A DNA stretch of 64,000 nucleotides from Plotosus lineatus (Eukaryota > Chordata > Actinopteri > Siluriformes > Plotosidae): the NCBI GenBank assembly GCA_024760905.1, contig CM045729.1:45571080-45635079 (forward strand), written 5' to 3'. Shown in pieces: positions 36,301 through 47,957 of this stretch (position 1 is the first letter of the stretch; each line of letters begins with the position of its first letter). The notes under the pieces were generated by a model. That model saw only the letters and a list, made by a program, of their open reading frames with translations. It was not told the DNA's origin and made no database searches. The position numbers and the translations under genes are program-made.

Positions 36301-36952
36301 TCAGAGGAAACTGTCATTTCTTCAGGAGAAAGTCTTATTTCTTCAGAAGAGACATCCAACATTTTCTATCACTTAGCCAGAGAAGACACACAGTGTTTGA
36401 GTGGCATCATAAAGCTTAACTGGTAATTAAAACACACAAAAAAGAGGCTCATTGACAACTTGTGCGCGAATGAGGAAAAATGGGCGTTACATCATCTCAA
36501 CCAATCAGCAGGAAGGAGGACAGCCATTGACTGAATTTGAGTGACGTGTCAGTCGCCTGGCAGTCCGCGAATACTCAAACCGTGAGTGCAAAACTGCGAA
36601 TATTCAAGGGCCTACTGTACTCATGGATAAGGTACCAGAATAAATCTTTTCAGTAAGGTGGGAAGGCTAATATTATGATTTTGTGAAGTATGTTACTGTG
36701 CATTTAATGGCTCTATAAATGGGGGGGGGGGACCATTTAACCCCACCAGCACATTTATGGTCTGTAATTACACTGGAGATGAACAATGCTCTAAACCAAA
36801 GAAATGTTTGTGTTTGAAATATAATAATAAAGAGAATGCATATTTAAAATACAATATGTTACAGCATGCCTTACTAAGTACTGTAATATGAAAATACATA
36901 AAGAGCAGCTAACGACACTAACTTGCTGTATCTATAGCATTTTAAAGTGGTG

Positions 36953-37127
36953 GCAAGTCCCCACAATATAGCCATTCATTTCCCAAACTGCTTAATCCTA
37001 CCAGGTTCTCAGGGAGGCTGAAGCCAACCTTAATCAACACTAGGTTACAGCATGATACACCCTAGACACTCATCAATCCATTGAGGGGCAACACACACAA
37101 CTGCTCAGAATAGGTTACTTTAGAACA
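36953..37127 (-). mobile_element. Young 5'-truncated SINE-2 with a 28-bp perfect TSD
   Basis: Perfect 28-base direct repeats lie at 36925-36952 and 37128-37155 (core TCTATAGCATTTTAAAGTGG). The insert is a minus-strand SINE-2 3' half plus about 25 bases of extra 3' sequence (GCAAGTCCCCACAATATAGC) also found after the copy at 31875-32195. An unmutated long duplication suggests recent insertion. Confidence 0.93.
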
Positions 37128-37155
37128 GCTGTATCTATAGCATTTTAAAGTGGTG

Positions 37156-38274
37156 AGTAATCTTCATGTTAAATTCACTCAGGAGAAAGTTAGATTTGAA
37201 ACGCAATACATTGAGCTCTTGAGAACGAGAGGCCGCACACAAAACCCTTCTTTTTTTCAGCTTAAGTCTGCAGAATTATAGCCACCTCAGAAAACGACAA
37301 ATATTGATTTCTGTTTGAGACGAGATTGGTAACACCTTCAACTTTAATTTAGGTGGTGCCTTTTATTCTTAATATAATCACAGTAACCTCTATTACTTCT
37401 GTTTACTCTAAAACAGGTTTGTCCCTGACTTCCTCTTATATGATCGTAATTAAGATCTTTATTGTCCAATGAGCAATTTTACGAAAGATGTTATATGCGT
37501 AAAATACAAAAAAGAAAATTGGAAAATCAAGGATTGGGGTTTTTTTAATGTTTCTGTTGGACATCTTTAGAGCTGCTTACCCCCTGCAGTGCCACTTTTA
37601 GTGGGATATGTTGAACAGATACATCGATTTGTCCCTTGGCTCTCCATTTAGTGAACAGTAGGGTTGCATTCATACAGCAATACAAAGAGCTGAACTGCAG
37701 GGGACGTCTAGACAAGTAGCCATATGGAACTGGCAGACATCTCATATAAACAGCATAATAACTCAACTATACAGCTTTGAGCTTCTCATTGGTTCTTCTT
37801 TTTGATAAATTATATATGCATGAAAATATTAGTGATGTTTGCAGTGCTAATTCAGAAGATGGATTTCCTTTTGCCTGGCTTCTCATAAGATTTCTTCCTC
37901 AGGACATCTCCGGGTTTTCATATGTCCATCTTTAGCCAGGACATATTATGGTACGACACTGTTCATCCATCTGGTGTCCGTCTGTTGTCTATCATGTGTC
38001 TCATCCGTAAAGGGAAATAAAAAACTTTAATCTTTATAACTTCTTATTGCATTGTAAACATAAATGTTGAAGTTACAGGCATACAATTAATGTTTTTGTG
38101 CCTGTATTTTCACTGTGACAGGTGTATTATGCACCACTGGTGCTCTTATTTTTCAAGGCCACCTTTGTTGACTTCACATAATCCATCTAAATATACATCT
38201 GGATGTCTGACTACAGTTAGTGGTAAAAGCAAAATACAAAGCCATATGCAACAATCCATCTAGTATCTGTATTG
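37156..38274. other. Unique sequence, no feature seen
   Basis: AT-rich, no transposon ends, no exon recognised. The minus-strand frame at 37545-37766 is cysteine-rich but unrecognised. Confidence 0.4.
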
Positions 38275-38812
38275 TTTTGCTGTAAGGGTCAGGATAAATG
38301 ATGAAGCCAATCCCAGTTCTCTGCAGGTGAGAGACGGAGTATATCCTGAACAGGTCGCCAGCAACTTGCAGGACTTACATAGACACAAACACCCATTCAA
38401 ACTCCCATTCACACCAATGGAAAATTTATAGTAGTCTTATGTTCATGTCTTTGGATTGTGGAAGTAAACTGCAATACCCTGAGGAAATCCACACAAGCAA
38501 CAAGTAAATGACAGACAGAAAATTTTTAGGCTAAAATTTGAACCCAGAACCTGTTCAATCTTCACTATAGTGCAGTGGTTCTCAAATAGTGGGGCGTGCC
38601 CCACGGGGGGGGGGGGGGGGGTGCGATGCCGTCGGGGGAGGCACATGTGACCCCAGGGAACATGCTTTTTTGCCGTATTAGAATAAAGTGTAATTGTACA
38701 TCCACTACAGCAGGTGGCAGTGGCTTCCTCACTGTCAGAGTGTGCCCAGATGTAAAATAAGAAGTGAATTTAATAAACCCAACAGGGAAATTTTTAACAG
38801 GGACAGAAAGAG

Positions 38813-38814
<2 letters not shown>

Positions 38815-38849
<35 letters not shown>
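38815..38849. repeat. (GA)n microsatellite in the hAT
   Basis: About seventeen GA units. The minus-strand serine-leucine run is an artefact. Confidence 0.95.
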
Positions 38850-38856
<7 letters not shown>

Positions 38857-38924
38857 GTTTTCCAAAAGCTAAGTGGAGGTATGATGAAGCGGATGGAGCA
38901 CTCGGCTTCTCTGGGTGAGAAACG

Positions 38925-39340
38925 AGGAAAGACTGCTGTGTTTACTGTGTCTGAAAGCATTGTCAGCGGACAGCATGAAGCCAAATAAATTCAGGCGTCA
39001 CATAAAGATATCACACCCCGACAATGGTGATGAGCCACGTGAGTTTTTTCAGGGAAACTTGTCGAATATTACCAACAACCATCCCGCTTTGTGAATGCTA
39101 TTCCAGCAAACCAGTGAGCTCTGTTATCATATAAGGTGGAGTACCAAACTGCTCAATGTAGAAAACCCCATAGCACATCAGAGGAACTGATCCAACCTGC
39201 AGCACACACGGTCTCTGTCATGCTGGGTGACGTCACTGCTGCGAAAATAAGTGCAGGTCCCAGTTCAGCATTGAGCAGGGGCTGAGAGTTCAGAATCGAG
39301 CTTTAAACCCTGTTTTGAAAAGCTGTGCACTGCGAAACGA
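38925..39340 (+). pseudogene. hAT transposase relic (BED finger and extreme C-terminus)
   Basis: The plus strand reads RLLCLLCLKALSADSMKPNK and FRRHIKISHPDNGDEPREFF near 38925-39060. That is the BED zinc finger (C-x2-C, H-x4-H) followed by the EFF segment usual in ZBED-type hAT transposases. Near 39180-39240 comes a broken AHQRN-SNLQHTRSLS block (counterpart of HTIAEELI), and near 39300-39340 FKPCFEKLCTAKRIIP, the usual C-terminal end. The RNase H-like core is missing. Confidence 0.78.
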
Positions 39341-39879
39341 ATTATCCCATTAACCTGGACTTAATTATTTTAACAAAAATAATAATAATAAAATAATACA
39401 AAATGTTTTATTCAATTTTGTTTTGTAGGTTAAAGTGTTTTATATATTGTGCTCCTGAGTTAATATTGCTGATCAATTTGAATTTATTATTATTTATTGA
39501 TTTTATTTAATTTTATTTTTCAGGATCGAATGGTTCAAATTGTTGGTCAAAAAATGTTTACAGTTTAAATAAGGATACTTTTTTGCTGCACTTTAAATCT
39601 TTTTGTTTAAAGACTAAAAATTATTAATAAAGTTATTCTTTGTTGGAAGTTGATCGATATTTCTTCCTTTTTTTTTATAGTCCATAATGATAATAAGCAT
39701 TTATGTTAATAAGGATACAGTGTTATGCAGAGGATTACTTATAACAATTTTTAGACAAAAAACACTAAACACTATTTATTCTGGGGGGGCACAAAATATT
39801 TTCCCCTTCCTAGGGGGGGGGGGCAACAAAAAATTGTGAAGCACTGCTATAGTGCCACAAATCACTGTATTATATTTAA

Positions 39880-40215
39880 TAATTTATTCATTTTCTAAGC
39901 CGGCTAATTCTATTTGGGGTCACAGGGAGGCTGGCGCCTATCTCAGCTGACTCTGGGTGAAGGTGGGGTACATCCTGAACAGCTCAACAGGTCTGTGCAA
40001 GGCCAAAACACATATAACTATTCACACTCACACCTGGGGAAATTTGGAACTGCCATTCAGTCTGTCATGTTTTTGGATTATGGGAGGAAAAATCTGTGTA
40101 CCAGGAGGAAACCCATCCATGGATACGGAGAAAATGCAAACTCCACACAGAGAGCTCTGGGAATCAAATCAAGGACCTTCTTGCTGTACGGTACACATGC
40201 TAACTACTGCACCAC
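39880..40215 (-). mobile_element. SINE-2 copy
   Basis: Minus strand, near full length: (AATTTATTCATTTTC) and L2-type tail at the left (GGGAGGCTGGCGCCTATCTC), body (TTGGATTATGGGAGGAAAA), head at the right (CAAGGACCTTCTTGCTGTAC, ACATGCTAACTACTGCACCA). Confidence 0.88.
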
Positions 40216-40588
40216 TGTATTATATTACATTTAATTTACTTTACTTTAAGTTGTTGCTTGATGTTGAATTTCCATTTCAGTGAGACATTAATGTTTGTAT
40301 GTTGTGCAAACACCACAATGGACAATTTCTTGCAACGTTATTAAGGGATTTAATATGGGACAAGTGGCCAACAATCTTAAATAAAAGGAAGAACAGTCAT
40401 AGTTTGATGCCAGTTCCAAAAGCCACAAGAGTATCTTTTCTTACTGACCAATTTTACTCACATTCAGTGTAATATTAATGAGAACTTTTCTGTAAAAGTA
40501 GTAAAAACAAAATACACTGAACTAAAGATTGCAAAGCATCTATATGAACCAGGACCACTTCTTCTTCTTTTACTTTCGGCTGCTCCCT

Positions 40589-42745
40589 TCAGGGGTCGCC
40601 ACAGCAAATCATCCGCCTCCACCTCACCCTGTCCTCCACATCTTCTTTTCTGACTCCAACGACCTTCATGTCTTCCTTCACCACATCCATAAATCTCTTC
40701 TTTGGTCTTCCTCGAGGCCTTCTGCCTGGTAGTTCAAACCTCAGCATCCTACTGCCAATATACTCACTATCCCTCCTCTGTACATGTCCAAACCATCTCA
40801 ATCTAGCCTCTCTGACTTTGTCTCCAAAACATCTTATGTGGGCTGTCCCTCTGATATACTAATTTCTGATCCTATCCATCCTCGTTACTCCCAGAGAGAA
40901 CCTCAACATTTTCATCTCCGCTACCTCCAGCTCTGCCTCCTGCCTTTTCCTCAGCGCCACTGTTTCTAAGCCATACAACATTGCTGGCCTCACCACCGTC
41001 TTGTACACTTTTCCCTTCATTCTTGCTGACACTCTCCTATCGCACATCACACCGGACACTTTTCTCCAACCATTCCAGCCTGCCTGCACACGCTTCTTCA
41101 CCTCTTTTCCACACTCTCCATTGCTCTGGATTGTTGAGCCTAAGTACTTAAATTCCTCCACCTTTGTTATCTCTGCTCCCTGTAACATCACCGTTCCTCC
41201 TGGGTCCTTCTCATTTACACACATGTATACTGATTTTTTGAGGCTAACCTTCATTCCTCTCCTTTCTAGGGCATACCTCCACCTCTCTAAATTTTCTTGC
41301 ACTTGTTCTCTGCTCTCACTACAGATCACAATGTCATCTGCAAACATCATAGTCCATGGAGATTCTTGTCTCACCTCGTCTGTCAGCCTGTCCATCACCA
41401 TAGCAAACAAGAAGGGGCTCAGAGCTGACCCTTGATGCAGTCCCACCTCCACCTTGAATTCATCGGTCACACCGACAGCACACCTCACCACTGTCTTACA
41501 TCTCTCATACATGTCCTGCACCACTCTAACATACTTCTCTGCCACTCCAGACTTCCTCATGCAATACCACAGTTCTTCTCTTGGCACCCTGTAATATGCT
41601 TTTTCCAGATCCACAAAGGCACAATGTAGCTCCCTCTGACCTTCTCTGTACTTCTCTATTAACATCCTCAAAGCAAACATTGCATCTGTGGTGCTCTTTC
41701 TTGGCATGAAACCAAACTGTTGTTCACAAATGCTGACCTCTGCCCTTAGTCTAGCTTCCACTATTCTTTCCCATAACTTCATCGTATGGCTCATCAACTT
41801 TATCCCTCTGTAGTTGCTGCAACTCTGCACGTCTCCCTTGTTCTTAAAAATGGGCACCAGCACACTTCTCCTCCACTCCTCCGGCATCTGCGCACTCTCT
41901 AGTACCTTGAATGTTCTTGTCAGAAAATCTACTGCTACCTCTCCTAGACACTTCCATACCTCCACAGGTATATCATCAGGACCAACTGCCTTTCCATTCT
42001 TCATCCTCTTCAATGCCCTTCTCACTTCACCCTTACTGATCTTTGCTACATCCTGCTCCTCAATGGTCACCTCTTCTACTCTTTTTCTCTCTCATTTTCC
42101 TCATTCATCAGCTCTTCAAAGTACTCTTTCCATCTTCCCAGCACACTTCTGTCATCAGTCAATACATTTCCCTCTCTGTCCTTTATCAATCTAACTTGCT
42201 GCACGTCCTTCCCATCTCTATTTCTCTGCTGTGCTAACCTATATAGATCATTTTCTCCCTCTTTACTATCCAACCTATCATACAAGTCATCATACGCCCT
42301 CTGTTTGGCCTTAGCCACTGCTACTTTCGCCTTACGCTGTGTCTCCCTGTACTCCTGTTTACTCTCTTCGGTCCTCTCAATGTCCCACTTCTTCTTCGCT
42401 AACCTCTTCCTTTGTACACACTCCTGCACTTCCTGATTCCACCACCAAGTCTCCTTATCTACTTTCCTTCCAGAGGACACACCAAGTACTCTCCTACCTG
42501 TGTCCCTGATCACATTTGCTGTGGTTGTCCAGTCATTTGGAAGCACTTCCTGGCCACCCAAAGCCTGTTTCAACTCCTCCTTGAAGACAACACGACACTC
42601 TTCCATTTTCAGCTTCCACCACTTTGTCTTCTGCCTTTGCCTTTTTCACCTTTCTCACCATCAGAGTCATCCTGCACACCACCATCCTATGCTGTTTGGC
42701 AACACTCTCACCCACTATGACTTTGCAGTCACTGACTTCCTTCAA
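40589..42745 (-). pseudogene. RTE linker and reverse transcriptase
   Basis: Pieces at 42745-42533, 42606-42076, 42070-40859 and 40801-40589. Motifs in order: ALKRMKNGKAVGPDDIPVEV, FKNKGDVQSCSNYRGIKLMS, QQFGFMPRKSTTDAMFALRM, CAFVDLEKAYYRVPREELWY (catalytic D; usual YDRVP reads YYRVP), GLHQGSALSPFLFAMVMDRL, MMFADDIVICSES (catalytic DD), KYLGSTIQSN, RWFGHVQRRDSEYIGSR, ending CGDP. At least two frame changes and one in-frame stop (at 40859) break it. It is the largest polymerase relic in the window after 47958-49532. Confidence 0.9.
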
Positions 42746-42809
42746 ATTACATCACCTACACAAGATGTAGTCTACCTGTGTGCTCCAACCTCCGCTTTTA
42801 TAAGTCACC

Positions 42810-43583
42810 CTATGCTCCTGTTTCTTCTGGAAGAAAGTATTCACCACAGCCATTTCCATCCTTTTTGCAAAATCTATCAACATCTGTCCTTCTGCGTTTC
42901 TGTCCTGGATACCAAACCTGGATGCCCATCACTTCCTCGTCCCCTCTGTTGCCTGCACCAACATGTCCATTGAGGTCTGCACCAATGACCACTCTTTCAC
43001 CTCTGGCGGTACTCTGCATCACTTCATCTAAGTCACTCCAGAATCTCTCCTTCTCTTCTAGCTCACATCTTGCCTGTGGGGCATAAGCACTAACAACATT
43101 GAGCATTACACCTTCAATTTCTAACTTGAGACTCATCACTCTGTCTGACACTCTTTTCACTTTTAGAACATTCCTGACAAACTCCTCCTTCAAGATGACT
43201 CCTACTCCATTTCTCTTCCCATCCACACCATGATAAAATAGCTTAAACCCTGCTCCTAAGCTTTTAGCTTTGCTACCTTTCCACCTGGTCTCCTGAACAC
43301 ACAGTATGTCCACCTTCCTCCTCTGCATCATGTCAGCGAGCTCTCTACCTTTTCCTGCCATAGTTCCAACATTCAAAGTCCCCACTCTCAGTCCTAGACT
43401 CATTCCTTTCCTTTTCTCTCTCTGCCTACGGACACGCCTCCCACCTCTCCTTCTTCGACGTCTTCGACCAACAGTAGTCCAATTTCCATCAGCACCCTGT
43501 TGATTGACAGCACTGATGGCAGTCGTTGTTAACCCGGGCCTCGACCGATCCGGTATGGGGGTAGTACTTCTGATTTGCATCAT
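42810..43583 (-). pseudogene. RTE endonuclease domain
   Basis: An open frame of 257 codons. After a basic start (TVGRRRRRRRGGRRVRRQRE) come LRVGTLNVGTMAGKGRELAD (LNVGT with the metal-binding N), VDILCVQETRWKG (catalytic E), VVSAYAPQA and VVIGADLNGHVGAGNRG (D and N). This is an apurinic-type endonuclease that nicks the target for reverse transcription. A frameshift near 42900 ends the frame before the C-terminal SDH motif. The protein would be about 990 residues if unbroken. Confidence 0.9.
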
Positions 43584-43726
43584 AAATGTTTGGCATTGGT
43601 TTTACGTCGGATGCCCTTCCTGACACAACCCTCTGCATTTCTCCGGGCTTGGGACCGGCATGAGGGGGAGAGACACTGGTTAGTGCCCCCCCCCCACCTC
43701 ATGGCTGCATTATGAACCAGGACCAC

Positions 43727-44101
43727 ATCTCAGATAATTAGTTATCTATGAGATGAAATGAATGATAATGTTGCTTGAGATACTGCCAGGCAAATTTTGA
43801 AACTTGAGGTTTTTTTAAGCAGAGTGAGCGGAGTAGGAGGTGAAAGTGCAAATGGACTGAAAAACTTAAGCACTGCTGCATGAGCAAGGTATAAATACCA
43901 CAAACATCACTGTTAACTGGCAGTTGAACAACACTGTGTACATGTCAGTCAATGAAAGAACATTGAACCCAAAATAAATAAAATAAATATTTTGCACGAC
44001 TAATGATCACATAGTAACAATACAAATTGATATGGAAGTCATTCAGTTGGATGACAGAATCCTTTTTTTTTGGTACAATTTTACCCCAAAAAACGTATAT
44101 A
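43727..44101. other. Unique sequence between LINE and MITE
   Basis: No recognisable feature. Confidence 0.4.
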
Positions 44102-44159
44102 CAGGGATCCCACACTACTTCAGGCTTCAATTCATGTAGCTTCAGTGAATCGTGTTTTT

Positions 44160-44190
<31 letters not shown>

Positions 44191-44625
44191 ATCGAATTAA
44201 GGAAATTAAGTAAGAATAGGGGAAAAAGTTAAGGAAAATGCCACAAACACAAGGCCAATTATGCAAAAAAAAAAACTAAACAAACACAAAACAAAAAACA
44301 ACCCAAAACTTCCCATCAAAGCTAGTTACATTTTTGTGAGGTGCACATCTGAGTGCTTGTACGCACATCTGCGCTCGTGCGTGTGAGCACGTCTGTTTGT
44401 GTGTTTATATTTTATTAACAGTATATCTTATGCATTATTCTTTATTGTTTAATTGTTATTATAAGCATTTATAGCATTGAATATGTATTTATTGATATTA
44501 TATACACATATACATGTATGTATACGTCAGTCAGGGGTGGTTGGGGAGGTAATCCTACTTGACGAAATTCAATGGTCACGGGGAGCTCTCCGTCCAGATT
44601 AACCGCGGAAAATGAGGGATCCCTG
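44102..44625. mobile_element. Tigger-like MITE, family M1, copy d
   Basis: Left CAGGGATCCCACACTACTTC, right end (inward) CAGGGATCCCTCATTTTCC, TA on both sides (44100-44101, 44626-44627). It shares the interior with copies a to c (TATACACATATACATGTATG, ATACGTCAGTCAGGGG). Confidence 0.9.
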
Positions 44626-44627
44626 TA

Positions 44628-45535
44628 TTTTTTTTTTTAAGAATCTAAGCCGTATTCATTTGTGTGTTTAGAAGCTGCATTTGCTTGTCAAACTGACAAA
44701 ATTGATATTTCACCCTAAACAATATGAGCCAGTAAATAGCCTGCAGGACAACAGCATAGACGAGCGTAATTTTATTGACTGAACCGGCTCCAGACTTGTC
44801 AAAAAACATCCATAAACCTGGTATCAATAAGTGCTGATGACAAAGTGATAATTTTATTAAAACAATGTGAATCTGAACAAGAAAATGTTTATTATCATTA
44901 TTATTATCGCTTTTCTGCAAACAAGTGACAGGTGTATGACTTTTTTTTTATATAAAATATCACTTTTAATCTTTTATATGAACAGTAAGCTATCTGCTTT
45001 GTAAATACATTAAACAAATGTATTTTGAAAATTTGTATTTTGAAAAATATTGAATGTTAAAGTTTCAAACTTAATTTAAATATATTTAAATTAATTTAAA
45101 TGCTCACATCACAACAACATTCAGAAAGAAAATCCATTGTTGGAAGCAAGCCTCATTTATCATACTCCACTGCAACCATAAGAACAGCAATAAAAATTAA
45201 AATTCCAACTGAATGGATTGAATGTTTGTTTTATACTGTCACACTTCAACTTAAATTGTTATAAAGTTTGGCAGGTACACTTGTCCTACCAAAAGAAAAT
45301 GAAGTCATGCACTGTGCTTCTGTCCTTTGAAATTCAAGTGATCATGAAAGGTTTGACTGCATTCCCTACACAAACAGGTTGGAAAATAAACTGGCGAGTA
45401 AAGTCATCTCCCCTCAACTTTTCTTGTCTTTTTTTTAAACTGAGTTTATTTTCTAGCATAGTTATCCTTTCTAGTTTCCAACACACCTGGAATACGGTAA
45501 TCAAATTTATGAACATTTGATTCCTTCATCCACTC
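44628..45535. other. Unique sequence, no feature seen
   Basis: AT-rich. The frame at 45218-45520 is unrecognised. Confidence 0.4.
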
Positions 45536-47535
45536 CTTAAATCGCCACCTTACTGTCTTGGATGGGTTTGTGTGTCCTAATGATCCTAGAACCTATGTTG
45601 TCAGGGGTATTATACCCTTGGTAGAGTCATCCAAGCCAAGCAGGTCCTAGGTGAAGATCCAGATGAAGCATGGTTCAGAAGACTCTTAAGGATCATAAAA
45701 GGGCGCTCCATTTCCATTGCCCGAATGTGGGTCAACTGAGTGTTGTTGCCCCCCCCTTCCCCCCGGGGCCAGGTCTGGGGTAGGGGCTCAAAGGTGAGCG
45801 CCTGATGGTCAGGCTTCTGCTCATGGAGCCTGGCCAGGCCCGGCCCGAAAAGGAGACATGGTTCTGCTGTCTCATGGACCCACCACCTGTGGGTGGGACT
45901 ATAGGGGTCAGGTGTGAGTTGGGTGGCAGCCAAAGGCATGGGCTCTGTCAAACTGTTCCTCGTCTACTGACTCTGACTCAGGACTTGGAGTGCCACCTCT
46001 CTGACTGGGAAGGAACCTGAGCTGGTGCATGAGATTGAGAGAGACTTACCTCAACCCATAACTTGGGCTCTGGAACCACTCATCTCGTGACCATATTCCA
46101 TTATGGAGTTGCTCATGGAGAGAGATTGTGAGTCATTGTGGGAATCCTTGTTGCCCCCTGTCACGGTGCCCACATATTGTGGTTCTCCCCAGTTCATGAA
46201 AGGCTAGCTTCCCTTTGCCTTCAGGTGGGGGGTGGGGGGTCCTGACTGTTGTCTGTGCTTATGCACCTAATGACAGTTCCGAATACCCCCCCTATTTGGA
46301 GTCTTTAGGGGGGGTGTTAGAGAATGCTCCCCCTGGGGACTCTATCGTTGTCATAGAAAACTTCAATGCCCTTGTGAGCAATGACAGTGTGACCTGGAAG
46401 GGTGTGATTGGTAGGTACTGCCTCTCCATTCTGAACCCGACTGATGTTTCGTTGTTGGACTTCTGTGCTCATCACGGTCTGTCCATCACAACCACCATGT
46501 TCAAACATAAGAGTGACCATACCACTTGGCACCAGCAGCCAGGATGAGAATCAGCACCTCCAAGGCGGAGGCCATGGTTCTCAGTTGGTGTTGGCTGCTG
46601 ACCGGCAGTGAACTTTGTAAATGTAACCATCATGTAAACTTTCATGGTGGTTCTAAGAACCATGCATCACCCTCTCGTTGCCCTGTAGCTGCTATGTTAC
46701 AACCTTTCACAACTTTCTTTACTGTGTTCACTCACAAGTTTTGTGTATATTTCTGATTTAATGTGTTTTGGAACCAACATGAACCACCATCAGGATTGCC
46801 CCGCGTGAGGCCTACTTTAGACTCGGTCAAATACAAATGTATAAATCAAACACATTTAACATAAAATTTGCAGCTGATGCCCTCCAGGTCTGGAATGAGG
46901 TCCTACCCTAACTGAAGGAGTTTAAGTATCTCGGGGTTTTATCAGAAGCGAGGAAAGGATGGAGCGTGAGATCAACGGGTGGATTGGTGTAACCTCTGTA
47001 AGGGGAGCTTGTACCAGTATGTCGTGGTGCAGAGGGATCTGAGTTGTAAGGCAAAGCTCTCACTTTCCCGGTCGAACATGTTCCACCCCTCACCTACAGT
47101 CAGGGGCTTTGGGTATTGATGGAAAGAACAATATCGTGGATATAAGTGACTAAAATTAGCTTCCTTCGCAGGGTGATGGGGCTCTCCCTCAGAGATAGGG
47201 TTAGAACTCATCCATCTGGGAGGAGCTTGGAGTAGAACAGCTGCGCCTCTGTTTTGAGAGGAGCCAGTTGAGGCAGCGCGGGCATCTGGTTAGAATGTCT
47301 CCTGAATGCCTACTTGGTGTGCTTTTTCAAGCATGTCCAACTGGGAAGCCACCCCAGGGTGGATCCAGAACATGCTGGAGGGACTAGGTCTCTTGATTGG
47401 TCTAGGAACGCCTAAATGTTCAGCCAGAAGTGCTGGAGGAAGTGGCTTGGGAGAGGGATCTCTGGATCCCATTGCTTAGGCTTCTGTCCCTGTGTCCTGA
47501 CACCGGATGACACAGAAGAAGATGAAATGAGATGA
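45536..47535 (+). mobile_element. Rex3-like RTE LINE, decayed, with an internal insertion
   Basis: The 5'UTR words AAGGTGAGCGCCTGATGGTC and GGACCCACCACCTGTGGGTG are those of fish Rex3. The endonuclease region follows (46215-46547). A short polymerase piece (RMRISTSKAEAMVLSW, about 46541-46590) is cut by about 300 bases of unidentified DNA (about 46597-46905). The C-terminal region then resumes (KEFKYLGV-like frame near 46915, RVMGLSLRDRVRTHPSG-like near 47172). It ends in GATG-rich sequence near 47515-47540. Most of the polymerase is deleted. Confidence 0.85.
46215..46547 (+). pseudogene. Rex3 endonuclease fragment
   Basis: An open frame of 110 codons. LTVVCAYAPNDSSEYPPYLE (SAYAPN-type motif), GDSIVVIENFNALVSNDSVT where active Rex3 has GDFNAHVGND (the catalytic D is changed here), then WKGVIGRYCLSILNPTDVSL and LLDFCAHHGLSITTTMFKHK. 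The later SDH motif is lost in the deletion. Inactive. Confidence 0.88.
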
Positions 47536-47540
47536 GATGA

Positions 47541-47880
47541 TTCATTTCTCTGTTCATCTGTCAAGCCACTTTATCCTACTATGACAGCTGGGAAGCTAGC
47601 GCCTATCTTGGCCAACTAAGGCAAAGGTGGGGTACACCTTGAACAGTTCACCACTCCATCACAGAACCCACACACAATGTTCACACTCAAATCTACATCT
47701 ATGGTCAATGTGGAGCAGCCAGTTAGCCTAATATGCATGTCTTGGAGGAACAAAAGGATGAATATGAAAGCAAACATGCAAACCCCACGCAGAAATACCC
47801 TTGCCATGCCCAGGACTCAAACTCAGGACCTTTTTGGTGTGAGACATACATGCTAACTATTACATCACCATATTGACAGA
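47541..47880 (-). mobile_element. SINE-2 copy
   Basis: Minus strand, near full length. Tail at the left (GGGAAGCTAGCGCCTATCTT), body (TATGCATGTCTTGGAGGAAC), head at the right (AACTCAGGACCTTTTTGGTG, ACATGCTAACTATTACATCA). Confidence 0.8.
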
Positions 47881-47957
47881 CATAGATTTCCTGTAGGAAA
47901 TAGTATGCTGGTATCTTCTTTTTCTTCTTCTTCTTCTTGTCCTTTCAGCTTTTCCCT

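Larger units (their letters stand above)
34865..36617. mobile_element. Tigger-like element T3 holding a large inverted repeat
   Basis: Ends CAGTAGGCCCTCAATATTCG (left) and CAGTAGGCCCTTGAATATTC (right, read inward), each bounded by TA (34863-34864, 36618-36619). The flanks are MITE-like; no transposase was recognised. The centre carries a palindrome with LINE-derived sequence (35171-36300). Confidence 0.88.
38573..39846 (+). mobile_element. hAT transposon, family H2, internally deleted
   Basis: 8-bp target duplication CTATAGTG at 38565-38572 and 39847-39854. Ends CAGTGGTTCTCAAATAGTGG (left) and CAGTGCTTCACAATTTTTTG (right, read inward). A G-rich run near 38606-38622 and a matching C-rich run near the right end are typical of this family. 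It contains a BED-type transposase relic. A short relative is at 55811-56574. Confidence 0.94.
38275..39880 (-). mobile_element. Old SINE-2 copy split by a hAT element
   Basis: The left part at 38275-38572 is a degraded minus-strand SINE-2 (CATTCACACCAATGG, TTTGGATTGTGGAAGTAAAC, GAACCCAGAACCTG). The head end resumes after the hAT at 39847 as CTATAGTGCCAC. The hAT landed in the tRNA-like head. Confidence 0.75.
40559..43711 (-). mobile_element. Full-length RTE LINE with 15-bp TSD
   Basis: Target duplication ATGAACCAGGACCAC at 40544-40558 and 43712-43726. The element is 3153 bases, a normal RTE length, on the minus strand. The 5' end starts with a G-rich run and GCACTAACCAGTGTCTCTCC. The 5'UTR holds GGAAGGGCATCCGACGTAAA. 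The single ORF has endonuclease and reverse transcriptase. The 3' end is CGACCCCTGAAGGGAGCAGC then GAAAG and a (GAA)n tail. The RTE assignment rests on the one-ORF layout, the simple-repeat tail, the absence of poly(A), and resemblance to the RTE-derived part of bovine CFDP2. Confidence 0.94.
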
